A stretch of 35,861 nucleotides of DNA, from assembly GCA_036897095.1 (NCBI GenBank), contig JAYMSP010001126.1, positions 1 through 35,861 on the forward strand. Direction: 5' to 3'. The position numbers and the translations under genes are program-made. The notes beneath the pieces were generated by a model, which was not told where the DNA came from, did no database searches, and was given only the letters and a program-made list of their open reading frames with translations. This stretch comes from Plantago elongata (taxonomy: Eukaryota > Streptophyta > Magnoliopsida > Lamiales > Plantaginaceae). Of the stretch, positions 9,701 through 20,869 are shown piece by piece (within the stretch, counting starts at the first letter, position 1; each line of letters starts with the position of its first letter).

Positions 9701-12700
9701 TATCAGCTCAAAACCGAAAGTTGTTGGCATACTACATACCTTATCAAGAACAAAGTGCCCTTGTTCCATACCAAAGAAGTGGAGCACTGATCCCTTTTGA
9801 TGGCTCATTTGACCAGTTCCGAAGAAAACAGCCACGTCCCAAAGTCGACTTGGATGAGGAGACAACCAGAGTTTGGAAACTTTTGTTAGAAGATATAAAC
9901 AGTGAAGGCATTGATGGAACAGATAAAGATAAGACTAAATGGTGGGAAGAAGAACGTAGAGTGTTCAAAGGAAGGGCAGACTCATTCATTGCACGCATGC
10001 ATCTTATACAAGGTATGTGAACTATTGCACTTTGGTTTATTATTTGCTGACTTAGATATGTCCCTACTCAGACTCATTTTGCTTGTCCAGTAACCTAGTT
10101 GCACTTAATAGTAGGAAACCTCGAATAGAACACAGTGTAAAATAATCTATTCCCACCATCGTCATGAAATCTAATATCGTATGGTAATATATTTCAAGTG
10201 TGCTTGGTTGGTGTATTAAAGAATGTAAACTAAGATTTTTCTTTTTTCAATTAAGAAATTGATCAAGTGTGGGAAATTTAAACATGTGTATTATGACTTG
10301 TGAGGATAATGTTATTTCCAAGAGTCGAATGTTTTGGAATGACAATATTTTATGAAGACACCCTGCCAACATGGTGTACCTCTTCATGGTTGGAGGGACC
10401 ATTCTTAACTCCACAATAATCTAGCACAGTGGGAATATTTTCTGATAGGAGGACAACAATAAATAACCATACTAAAGTATACATAAAATGAAGATCTCAG
10501 CACCAACTGTTGTTGGTTCAAGTGGTACGGGACTTGAGTTCACTTCAGCAAAGTTTGGGTTCGAGCCTTGTGGATTAAAAAACATCGTTCGGAGAGCCGC
10601 CCCCTCAAAAAGGGCCCGACAGTGCTCGTCTAGATTAGTCGCATATAGCGGACACCAGTGAGAAATTAAAAAAAAAACAAAAAATGAAGATCACAGTTGT
10701 GCAAAAAAAGAAAAGAAAAAGAAGAATAAGAAATCTGTTACCCAAAAAGCAAATTTCATCTTTGTGTATTGTAATTTTAAGAGAAGCATGATAAACCAAA
10801 AGGCAAAACGAAACTAAGTAGGCAGGTATCAATAATGTTAGAAGCAGATTCTGCTTGATCAAAGAATCTGTATGTTAGACTGTAGCTGAATGAAATATTT
10901 CTATGTATCCAGAATGGTTAAAATAATGCTCCAAATCGTACAAATATCCCCCAAATCTTTAGGTCCTTAATGTTTGATCAATGTCAGAAGTGTCTTAATT
11001 CTGAAAATTCACACTCAATCCAAATACTATACGCCCCATTTTATTTTTGCGAGGAACAAGCCAAGTTACTGTATTAATGAATTGCTCCCCAATCATTCGT
11101 CATAGTATCCACAGAATTAAAAAATAAGTCATATGTAGCATATTTCATGTTATCAGTTCCTCACTATAGGTGTTTGTTTCTGTTCCCAAATACTTGATCG
11201 TTATATAATTTTCCTCCGTTCCCCTCAAATTACTAATAAATTTATTATTAAATCTCAGGAGACAGGAGGTTTTCTCCATGGAAGGGATCAGTTGTCGATT
11301 CAGTGGTTGGTGTATTCCTGACGCAGAATGTTTCAGATCATCTCTCCAGGTTGGAATTCATTTGTTATCTTTCATTGCTATATTCTTGGATTGCAGTGGT
11401 CCGAAGGAAAAACAATTTTAATGCAATTTTGCACTATTGCAGCTCTGCTTTCATGTCAGTTGTTGCACGTTTCCCCCCCAATCCGGAAACAGACAATGCA
11501 GAATTTCCAGAAGTTGAATCACAAACTGACGGTAGCTTACCTGAAGTATGTGTGTGGGATGCTGATGAGCCCTCTGGTTTGAACAAGATCATAAGTGAGC
11601 CTGCCCATGGCAGAGATTCTAAAATTCCTGAGGACCTTCAAGATGATGAAGTTAGACTAGTTAACAATCTTGAATTTTCTGGGAAGAGTACAGAAGACAG
11701 TGTTGCAATAGACAACCTGAGTGCCCAATTGCCAGATATGTCAAACAGTGATCCAGTCATGTCCCATGAATCTGCCCCAAACAAGTCTTCGAGTTTGATC
11801 GCCCATGGTTTGAACATGGATGATGCAGTATCTTCTCAGAATTCTGCAGACTCCCCAATTGCACAAACAAATGAAATAACTGAGCCTAGCTCCCTGAGTA
11901 ACTCAGAAGTGATAGCAGAAGGTAAAACTGATAGCTTCACTAGCTCGACTTCTTTCGTAAAACTTCTGCAGATGGCTGGCACTGTGATTCATGGTGTTTA
12001 CGGAGAAGGGTTAGGCAATAAAGAGTTGCATACAAATCAGAAGGTGCAACCAGAAAGCTTAGCTCTGAAATCACGAAATGAGGACCAACATGTAGACCAT
12101 GTCTCCAATCATAAGTCAAATATATTATGCAGTGAGGATACTATGTCCTTGACACCTAATTTGGAAGCAGATGCAGGGTGCTTGGATTTGTGTAATAAAA
12201 ATTCCAAGTTATCTGATACTAGCGAATCACTTTGCACGGTTGAAACAAGTGGATTATCAGTAGAACTTGCATCTCAAACTGCATTAATGAAGATTGCAGC
12301 ATGTAGTTCTCAAGAGGGTCCAGCATATTTCAGTCCAGAAGACAACGCAAGCAATGATGATAAAATAGAAGTGAAACAGAATATATCAGAAAAGAAAATG
12401 GATCAAGGCATAACACAAAATCAACTGCAAGAAAACTTTCAAAAGAAGCAGACTATACCAGATATTGCACAGTCTAATGACTTGTTTGACAGCATTGAGA
12501 GTAGTAGTAATATTGGGAGTTCAAGAAGGTTGGTGCACACGGAGGTTGAATTAGATACGAATGATCCTGATTATAACTCCAGAAGGACTTCTAGCGGTTC
12601 CAGGTCAAAGGGAGGAAAAGAGAAACAGAATCCAGTTGATTGGGATAGCTTGAGAAAACAGGCCGAGGAGGGTGGCAGGAAAAGAGGGAGAACAGCCAAT

Positions 12701-15700
12701 ACGATGGACTCTGTGGATTGGGATGCTGTAAGATGTGCTGATGTTAATGAAATTGCCCAGACTATCAAAGAAAGGGGAATGAACAATATGTTAGCAGAAA
12801 GAATCAAGGTTCTTTATTTCATACTTTCATAAGGAGTCTTACTTTCGTATAATGGCTATATTGGATAACTGCAAATTCTTCAGACGACCGGAAAGCTCTT
12901 TTCATTGCATGATCAATAATCAATTGTAATTGTGTATGCAGGCTTTCCTGAATCGCATTTTTCAAGAGCATGGAAGCATTGACCTGGAATGGCTAAGGGA
13001 CGTTCCCCCAGACAAAGCAAAGTAAGCTAGCAGATTCTGAATTATGTAATAAGATATTTCAAAGGATATAAGTGCTGACATGTTTCTTAAATTCTCCAGA
13101 GAGTATCTTTTGAGCATTAGGGGTTTGGGGTTAAAAAGTGTAGAATGTGTGCGGCTGTTGACGCTTCATCACCTTGCATTTCCAGTAAGAGTTTGCTCAA
13201 TTATATTTTCTTTAACTGCAAGAAAATACTGACAGTTCTATTTGATTGCTCTTTTTTTTCCCCTTCGTAAAAGGTTGACACGAACGTGGGCCGTATTGCG
13301 GTTCGATTAGGTTGGGTACCTCTTCAGCCGTTGCCGGAATCACTTCAGCTACATCTTTTGGAACTGTAGGTGCTCGAATTCATTTTCTACTTTTTTTTTG
13401 TCAACTATTTACTCCACACAGCATTAGTTATGCTGCCTCTTTATGTAGCTATCCTATATTGGAGTCAATTCAGAAGTATTTGTGGCCTAGGCTCTGCAAG
13501 CTTGATCAAAAAACTCTGTAAGTCTAACATCTCCGCAGACAGTCACAAATACTTTTGTAGTATCAAAATGGAGACTCACCTAATCTTTGTTTACTAATTT
13601 GATTGAATATTGTTACAGATATGAGCTGCATTACCAGATGATCACATTTGGAAAGGTATACTAACTTTTTTGTGTGATTTTCCATGTCAATTTTTGTGAG
13701 ATACTACTTGTTTTAGCCCAAACTTGTTTTGTTAGGTATTTTGTACCAAGAGTAAACCAAACTGTAATGCATGTCCACTGAGGGCAGAATGCAGACATTT
13801 TGCAAGTGCGTTTGCAAGGTAATGCATATACATACTCCATTTGAACCGTTATTATTCAAAATTTTAATTCAACTATTGTGATGCAACGCCAGTTCCGAAT
13901 TATGTACAATTTCGAAGACCCTGTAATAATGTTTTTAACAGAAATCTTCAGTTTCAGTGTCATCATATACTATGACTCGTTAGCAGCAGATATCTTTGGC
14001 ACCTTCAAGATTGATAAAATTTCGAGTAGAAAAACTTGTATAATTTCAAATAAGTTCCAGGCCAAGCTTTTTGATAGTTGAAGTGCTCAGAGCTATAAAT
14101 GTGAAATTTTGAAATTAGATCAGAAATATATAACGGAAAAGTATTATAGTGGTGTAGGCAGTGTAACAATGATCTATCTGACGTGTGTACTGATGAACAT
14201 GCCTGCAGTGCAAGACTAGCTCTCCCAGCACCTGAAGAGAGAAGTATAGTCAAGATAACAGAAAATTTAGAAGATGGTCAAGATTCAAACAGTGTAATGA
14301 ATACCTTGCAGTTGCCATCAATTCCTCCAATGCCAGATGAGATGAACATACTCTCTGCAGCAGAATACAAAGCAGCTTGTCAGATTTCAGTGAGGGGTAC
14401 GGATAACTTGCGATTATATTCCTCTCAGGCTAATGCTACAGACACAACATCTGGAGTTAACAGCTCTCAGCCAATTATTGAAGAACCAACTTCACCAGAG
14501 CCAATTATCGAATTGCCAACAACACCAGAAACAGAATGTACATATTTTCCTGAATGTGACATCGAGGACACATTTTGTGAAGACTCAGATGAAATCCCAA
14601 CTATCAATTTCAACATGGAACAATTCACTCAGAACTTGCAGAAGGTGATGCGGTATTCAGAAATAGAAGAGGGTGATATGTCAAAGGCCTTGGTGGCATT
14701 GAAACCAGAAGTAACTTCAATTCCCATGCCTAAACTAAAAAATATGAGCAGACTCAGAACAGAACATCAAGTGTAAGTAAAAGCTCCTAATTTTGATTAT
14801 TGTGTGTTACAATACACATAAAATTATTCAAATACACTTTTGCATAGCCTTGTAAATCATTGAAATATGTGTTTTTGTACAGGTACGAGCTTCCTGATTC
14901 ACATCCTCTACTTGAAGGGGTCAGTAACATTTCATTAGCTTTCAGGTCTAAAATGGGTGTTATGCTTAAAATTATTTACGCTGCAGCCATAATTTCAAAT
15001 TTGCAGATGGATAAAAGAGAACCAGATGATCCCTCCCCATACCTTCTTGCAATATGGTCCCCAGGTAAACAACACACGTGCTCGTGCATGCCTATGATCT
15101 GCCGATCTATACTAGTAACTGATTTTCTGTAGTTATGGAAGAAGCGTACTGAACAATTATTGACCTGAATGTTTCCACTTCATTGACAACTAATACTGTA
15201 TGAATATATCAGGAGAGACTGTGGATTCAATTAAACCACCAGAAAGACAATGTGGCTTCCAAGGAAATGGAAAACTATGCATACACAAGACTTGCTTATC
15301 ATGCAACAGCATTCGGGAGCAGAAGTCCCAAACTGTCAGGGGCACACTTCTGGTATCGAATAATTGTTTGTGTAATATAATCAACATAGTGTGTACAATT
15401 CATGTTAAGAAGGAAAATAATAATTAGAAACACTTTGTTAAGCATTTTGTTATTAGCTAACACAATTAAATTATACCAGATACCCTGTAGAACAGCTATG
15501 AGAGGAAGCTTTCCACTTAATGGCACGTACTTCCAAGTAAACGAGGTATCAACACGATAAACTTTTGTGCGCTCACACAACGACCACATATTAGTGCATA
15601 ACTCTATAATATTTTGCATCTGTAGGTATTCTCAGACCATGAAAGCAGCATGACCCCAATTGATGTTCCAAGACAATGGTTGTGGAATTTGCCAAGGAGA

Positions 15701-16151
15701 ACTGTTTATTTTGGAACATCTATACCAACTATCTTTAAAGGTATATAAGAGACTTCATTTGTGCATAGGCATGATAGTTGCATCTAAAAGAAAAATAATT
15801 AAGACAATGTTTGTCAGGGCTGACAACGGCAGGAATTCAATACTGCTTTTGGCGAGGTATGTTCCAATCTCAAATATTGTTTATGTTTTCGGTACTTCAT
15901 AAAGCAGCTTTAAAGTCAAGATACAAAGAGTTAAAAGTTAAAAAAAAACATGAAAAAATGGATAGTACGATAGGGATATACATACAACAATTCTGTTTGA
16001 TCCTTATAATTACTATAATTTTCTGTTTCCAGGGTTTGTCTGTGTTAGGGGATTTGACAGAAATACAAGAGCACCCCGTCCTCTTGTTGCAAGATTTCAT
16101 TTTCCTGCAAGTAAGCTAGTCAAAGGGAAAGGAAAGATTTATGATGAGTAA
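6753..16151 (+). CDS. ROS1: ROS1/DEMETER-family 5-methylcytosine DNA glycosylase/lyase (DNA demethylase), complete
   Basis: A nuclear enzyme that excises 5-methylcytosine and nicks the backbone, starting base-excision DNA demethylation. Nineteen exons join in phase: 6753-7365, 7775-9433, 9581-10012, 11259-11349, 11443-12808, 12942-13021, 13100-13184, 13274-13365, 13449-13517, 13619-13655, 13736-13818, 14209-14772, 14883-14919, 15007-15064, 15213-15352, 15480-15545, 15626-15740, 15818-15856, 16033-16151; 5745 nt, 1914 aa plus stop. Seen: N-terminal WVPATPAKP (aa 21-29); basic region (aa ~324-343); first glycosylase segment from KVDLDEETTRVW (aa 845) through FLTQNVSDHLS; a long Ser/acidic linker (aa ~940-1330); HhH-GPD core with catalytic K1426 (GLGLKSVE) and D1444 (PVDTNVGR); a 4Fe-4S ligand set C1511-x6-C1518-x2-C1521-x5-C1527; permuted CXXC (C1769, C1778, C1783, C1786) and RRM-like C-terminal domains. 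PFDGSFD and INSEGIDGTD before and within the first glycosylase segment favour ROS1 over DME proper. No disabling mutation was found. Confidence 0.95.
10485..10696 (+). mobile_element. tRNA-derived SINE inserted in intron 3 of the ROS1-like gene
   Basis: The body is 10501-10680. It has an RNA polymerase III A box (TGGTTCAAGTGG, 10514-10525) and a B box (GGTTCGAGCC, 10558-10567) at tRNA-like spacing, then about 90 bases of tail region ending in an A-rich tract (10663-10680). It is flanked by a 16-bp direct repeat, AAAATGAAGATC(T/A)CAG, at 10485-10500 and 10681-10696 with one mismatch. Boxes, tail and duplication together identify a SINE in the same orientation as the host gene. The family is not named. 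The intron is 1246 nt, the longest of this gene, partly because of this insertion. Confidence 0.92.
12942..13818 (+). other. Catalytic HhH-GPD and Fe-S cluster exons of the ROS1-like gene
   Basis: Six short exons (6 to 11 of the coding series) encode the most conserved part of the enzyme. Exon 7 carries the catalytic lysine in GLGLKSVE, exon 8 opens with the aspartate in VDTNVGRIAVR, exons 9-10 give the ESIQKYLWPRLCKLDQKTL and ELHYQMITFGK segments, and exon 11 holds all four cluster cysteines. All donors are GT and all acceptors AG. The key residues are intact, so the gene is predicted to be catalytically competent. Confidence 0.93.
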
Positions 16152-16560
16152 AGCAACGTAAATAGCAGACAGAGAAAAAGAAAGACTGCCGATAATTAAC
16201 AGTATTGCACTAACAAGTAATGCATTGCCGATCTCAGAACTTTGATGGGGAAGCACCAAACAAACTATGCATAAATCGATCAGGATAGAAACATCGATTT
16301 TATGTAGAAGATTAACGTTTAAATAGTCAGGCATTTGTTAGTAGCACAGGGCTAAACAACAGACTTTCTCATTGCTGGGAATTCGAGATGAACATTTAAA
16401 TAACATGAGCAGTTAGAAATGTGTTTCTGTACATTTTCCTTGCCGATTTGAGTACTATAATCTATGTCCCATAAATGAATGACTAGAATTAGGGTACCTC
16501 TAATGGTTTTCTCTGGCCTGGTTTTTTTATCCTAGGCTATAGAGCTAAGCTGAATAAAGA
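16152..16560 (+). terminator. 3' UTR and candidate polyadenylation signal of the ROS1-like gene
   Basis: AT-rich sequence follows the TAA stop. A canonical AATAAA lies at 16553-16558, about 400 bases downstream. Plant signals are loose, so the true cleavage site could be elsewhere in this interval. Confidence 0.4.
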
Positions 16561-17182
16561 AAATCCTAGGCTACATATCTGAAATGTAGCTTCCAAATAA
16601 TATGTATATGGATATCTACAGGGTGTTTGTTGTACCGCGAAATCAGAAAAACTAAGTTAATTTTTTTTTAAATGCTTTTTGCATGTGTTGAATTATGATA
16701 ACTTGAGTATACCAATCAATCTTTCTTGGTGACTGCGTTAATTGAGAAATTACAACTGGGTGAATTTTTAAGTTACCTGAAGCTTAAATCTAAGGAGATT
16801 TGGAATACCTTGTTATCGAATTAAATAATAGGAAGGCCTTGAACAGAGGGAAACCATTGATGCAAAGGCCCACATGGTTTTTGTCTGCCAATTGACTCAT
16901 GCTTCGGAGTAGTCTTGTAATTGCGTAGTAACTGAACCAACCCGACCTTTAAAATTTTTACAGGGTGTAGAACCTGTTGACTAACCCAAAATATTCCGGA
17001 TATGGATTGGATCAGACCTAAATCCCGACCTGGTCACGACCCGACCCAAATTTTAATCCGGTTCCAACCCGACCCAATTAAATTATTAAGTATTAATTAA
17101 AGTAATACTTATTTCTTCAAAAAAAAAAAAGCTTGTCCTAAAAATTCATCTCAAAAAATTATAAGTTTTTAAAGGAGCGAGA
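16561..17182. other. Intergenic, with CCCGACCC-rich remnant
   Basis: No gene recognised. Positions ~16940-17085 contain repeated CCCGACC-type words in otherwise AT-rich DNA, ending in an A run near 17120-17130. This looks like a decayed repeat but has no identifiable terminus. Confidence 0.4.
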
Positions 17183-17608
17183 TGTCACGACCTGTTTAAC
17201 TTGAGCGGTCCAAGTCCAAAAGTCCTAGTCCATGGAGAAATTATCTAGAAAAATCATGAGCCAAGGAGGTGAAAATTCTCTAGATTAGTCTTGGATATTG
17301 TAGAGACTTAGAAGTTTAAAGAATATAATTAGTAGATAGATCTAGATGTAGAATACTCTAGATAAATTACCACCTTTCCTTGAAAGAGGTGGAAACTTGT
17401 GTAAGTAAGCCTTTGGCCACACCATTTTGGATCATCAAGCAATCAAGCAAAAATCAAGTGTTCTTGCAAAACTTCCAAGTTCTCTACTGCGCTCTTGATA
17501 CACACTTTCCGCACTCTAATAGAAGACTTACTAGCTAGTCTCGAGCGAACTAGTCTAGTACCACACGGGTCGAGTTTTTCATACGTATTAGAGTTTTATC
17601 CCGTGACA
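17183..17608 (+). mobile_element. 5' LTR of a Ty3/gypsy retrotransposon
   Basis: A 426-bp segment begins with TGTCAC and ends with GTGACA, the short inverted termini expected of an LTR (TG...CA). It is followed immediately by a tRNA primer-binding-like site and then by a gypsy gag reading frame in the same orientation. No 3' LTR copy is found in the window. Confidence 0.8.
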
Positions 17609-17610
17609 AG

Positions 17611-17624
17611 TCATATCAGAGCCA
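17611..17624 (+). other. Primer-binding site, initiator-Met tRNA type
   Basis: TCATATCAGAGCCA, two bases after the LTR end, resembles the plant initiator tRNA complement TGGTATCAGAGCC, differing near its 5' end. Position and sequence support a (-)-strand primer-binding site. Confidence 0.75.
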
Positions 17625-17690
17625 CGCTGTTGGTTATGAAATTGAAGTGTTCGAGGTAGTTCGTGGAAAGCTAGTGCAAGGAAGGAAGGA

Positions 17691-18460
17691 ATGGCGTCCG
17701 GTTCCAATGTGAGTGATGCTCCGGTGAAGACTAAGTCTATGGAGACTCGTGTGACCTGGGTCGAGGGGCCATGTATGATCATAGTGAAGTTCTGGAGGAA
17801 CTCGCGGAGCGGGTGAGGGCGTTGGAGGACAACCATGAGGAGTTGGAGGCTCAACTGCTGACCACTATCAACGCTCATAATATCGATATCCATGCCATTT
17901 TCGGTGCCTTGAAGGCGGAGGTGACAAAGGCATTGCAAACCATCCAAGGGAAGATGGTTATACTTGAAAGGGCTATGAAAAATGTTGGGGAACATGGAGG
18001 TGCAACACCTTCTCGGATGGATGTTCCAAGGCCTAACCCATTCATGGGGTCAAGGAATGCCCGAGAGATTGATGATTTCCTATGGGCGATGGAGCGGTAC
18101 TTTGCGGCATGCAACATTCAGGATGAGGCATCCAAATTGCGAACCGCTCCATACTATTTTGTTGACACGGCTCTAAGATGATGTAGGTGGCGCGAGTCGG
18201 ATATTGTACGAGGCACGGTGCGGAGGATTGAAACATGGGAAGATTTCAAGGTCGAGTTCAAGAGCCAATTCTACTCACAGAACGTAGAGTTCGAGGAGAG
18301 GGCGAGGCTTAAACAACTCATGCATAGCAAGGTGATCAAGGAGTATGTGAAGGATCCAAGAGGTCATGCTTGAGTTGCCTAGTCTCACGGACTCGGAGGC
18401 GCTGTTTGCATCCATTGATGGGCGAAACTTGAGATTCAAAGGGCAAATGCATAGAATGTC
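17691..18460 (+). pseudogene. Ty3/gypsy gag, broken
   Basis: An ATG at 17691 opens a short frame that soon terminates. The main gag reading continues in the 17771-18181 frame with a coiled-coil-like acidic/basic region (LEELAERVRALEDNHEELEA) and the conserved gag block (REIDDFLWAMERYFAACNIQ, then DEASKLRTAPYYF). After the TGA at 18179, homology continues (ESDIVRGTVRRIETWEDFK, SQFYSQNVEFEERARLKQL) and then shifts frame again near 18350-18365. Several lesions make it non-coding. It is the first gene of the element, right after the PBS. Confidence 0.85.
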
Positions 18461-18599
18461 TCCGAAGCTGTCGTCGTGGAGGAACCATTGATCGAGTTGA
18501 AGCCTTTAAGTGAAAATCCAAAGTTCTGTAGAAAGGACAAGGAAAATATGGGGGAGACCGCCCATCTAAGTCGGGGAAGATGGTAACCACTTCCGGGAA

Positions 18600-20190
18600 G
18601 CCTACAAAGGATACATGTAAGTCCAAAGCTTGTCAGATTTTCAATCAACTAATCATTTAAAATATAATTGTCCTATGAGAGGGAATGTGACGATCCTCAG
18701 ATGGGATCCTTGCAACTACTCAATGCCCTCAAAGCAAATGTTGAGCCAATCAAGGGTCTAATACGGGGGGTCTATGTTCGTGGATGCCTTGTTTGGGGAC
18801 AAGAAAGTGAAGGCGCTTGTTGATACGTGGCAACTCACAACTACATGCAGGAGGAAGTTGCGAGGGCTTTGAAGTTGCCCATATCACCAAGCCAAGGGTC
18901 AATGAAGTCCGTGAACTCACCACCAAGTAGCGTATGCGGGAGAACCAATCGAGTTGGGGTACGCATTAGAGATTTGCAAGGGGAAATATCATTCACCGTA
19001 GTGCCCTTGGATGACTATGAAGTAGTTTCAGGACTACGATGGTTTGATCAGGTACGGGCTTTAGTTGCTCCTTTTTATGATTCACTAATCCTTTTGGATC
19101 ATGAGAGGACTATGGTCTTTCCGGCTAGGAGGGAAGAAAAGGGCGCGAGGACATTCGGCCATGCAACTCAATCGGGGATTCAAAAGCGATGAAGAGACAT
19201 TTACGACCTTTGTCCTACCCGATGACAAGGAGGAGCCCAAGGGGAAAGTTATAATTTCGAAAGAAATCCAAGCGGTATTGGAGGAATTCAAGGATGTTAT
19301 GCCTAATGAGCTCCCAAAGAGGTTGCCATCACAGAGAGACGTAGACCACAAGATCGAGTTGGTGACCAAGATGATGCCACCATCCCGCACACCTATAGGA
19401 TGATTCTGTTGGAATTGAAGGAATTGCAAAGGCAATTGGAGGAGTTGTTGGATGTGGAGATGATCCAACCATCCAAGTCCCTTTATGGTGCGCCGATATT
19501 GTTTCAAAAGAAGTACGATGAGTTGCTAAAGATGTGCGTGGTTTACCGGGCACTTAACAAGTTGACGGTCCGTAACAAGAACCTAATCTCGCTCATTGAG
19601 GAATTGTTCGATTAACTTGAAGGAGCTAAGTGGTTTTCCAAGATAGACTCACGGTAGGGGTATTGGCAAGTCTGGATTGCGGAAGGGGATGAGCCAAAGA
19701 CCGCTATAGTCACAAGGTATGGATCTTACGAGTTCCTTGTTATGCCTTTTGGTCTAACAAACTCCCTAACTACGTTTTGTACTTTGATGAGCAAGGTTTT
19801 TCATCCATGCCTTGAAAAGTTTGTAGTAGTATATCTTGATGATATGGTGTACTCACCCACATTGGGAGACCACGTTGAGCACCTTCATTTGGTGTTTCAG
19901 GCCTTACATGAGATCGAGTTGTACACTAGAAGTGCTCGTTCGCCTAACATGAAGTGTCATTCCTTAGCCATCACATAGAGATGGGGAAACTTATGATGGA
20001 TAAGGCCAAGGTGAAAGCCATTCAAGATAGGGAAGTCCTGCAGGATGTGTCCCAATTGCGGTCATTCTTGGGGTTGATCAACTATTATCAAAAGTTCATT
20101 AAGGGGGTACTCCAAGATTGCCGCACCATAATATAACTCTTGAATAAGAATCATATTTGAGCATGAGACGAGACGTGCCAAGAGGCCTAG
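18600..20190 (+). pseudogene. Ty3/gypsy protease and reverse transcriptase, broken and truncated
   Basis: After a degenerate zinc-knuckle region, a protease segment is readable (NYMQEEVARALKLP, ISFTVVPLDDYEVV), but its catalytic site is lost: at 18822-18830 the frame reads Asp-Thr-Trp where Asp-Thr-Gly is required, and one base appears missing just after. RT follows, with LEEFKDVMPNELP, LYGAPILFQKK, the catalytic YLDD (19832-19843) and SQLRSFLGLINYYQKFI. In-frame stops occur at 19613-19615 and 19656-19658, with further frame changes near 19400 and 19955. Homology stops around 20190 at the start of RNase H; integrase and the 3' LTR are absent. Confidence 0.9.
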
Positions 20191-20478
20191 TCTTTAGGTC
20201 AAATTTCGTTCCAGAAAATGTGACAACATGAAAGTTGCCAACTCCTACAATCTGTCGTTTCCTAAATTTGTGAATGTTGCTATTCTTATTTTAGGTACGC
20301 TATGGTGCTAGACTGCCAGCATAATTTTACCGATGACTTTGTAGCCAATACCATTTCAAGCACCTGCTACTTTCTGAGATCTTATCTCAACTGCTTCACT
20401 AGTCTCCACAGGTCAAATTTCGTTCCAGAAAATGTGACACCAGGAAAGTTGCCAACTCCTACAATCTGTCGTTTCCTA
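20187..20478. repeat. Mosaic: ~69-bp direct repeats flanking an UNC93-like intron/exon fragment
   Basis: Copy A (20196-20264) and copy B (20410-20478) are 69 bp each and differ at about two positions; similarity extends about 9 bp upstream (CTAGTCT). Between them, 20266-20330 resembles the end of intron 2 and start of exon 3 of the UNC93-like gene (32284-32340): both share ATTTTAGGTAC(G/A)CTATGGTGC, and the copy here has a small insertion (TAGACTG). The remainder is unrecognised. It looks like a rearranged host-gene fragment at the broken end of the gypsy element. Confidence 0.7.
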
Positions 20479-20869
20479 GACATAGTAGTGTGAATGATTA
20501 CATGTTCTAGTGTTGCGTATCCTTTTCAGAAACTTTTTTCACACTTTTCTTTGGGACTTGTTTTTCCTTTAAAGGTTGGGTTAACACTGCCTTTCCTTTG
20601 TCAACAACTTTAGCATTCTGACCAATGCAATAGGTTGTTTGGAAACAACTTTCTCGACCACTTAAAATGTTAATCTATCATCACTCTTTTTCAGAGGAGT
20701 AGAGTTACTTATTTTTGTGTCAAGCCCAAGTACTCCTTTTTTTTTGAAGGATCACTTAGGTAAGAAAATCACTTTCTCTGGCATAGGATTGGAAAGTCAG
20801 TACTTACTTCTCAAGGCTTTGTTTTCTTCAATAACAATTTTCTTAAATGAATTGAATTGTAGTATAAAA
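20479..20869. other. Unrecognised stretch, possible decayed minus-strand coding
   Basis: The minus strand has a lysine-rich readable stretch (KVVDKGKAVLTQPLKEKQ, ~20520-20630) without a recognised family. Stops on both sides prevent a gene call. Confidence 0.2.

Noticed and set aside
15190..15619. Minus-strand open frames of 65 and 106 codons
   Set aside because: They overlap conserved + strand exons 15 and 16 of the demethylase and have no family resemblance.
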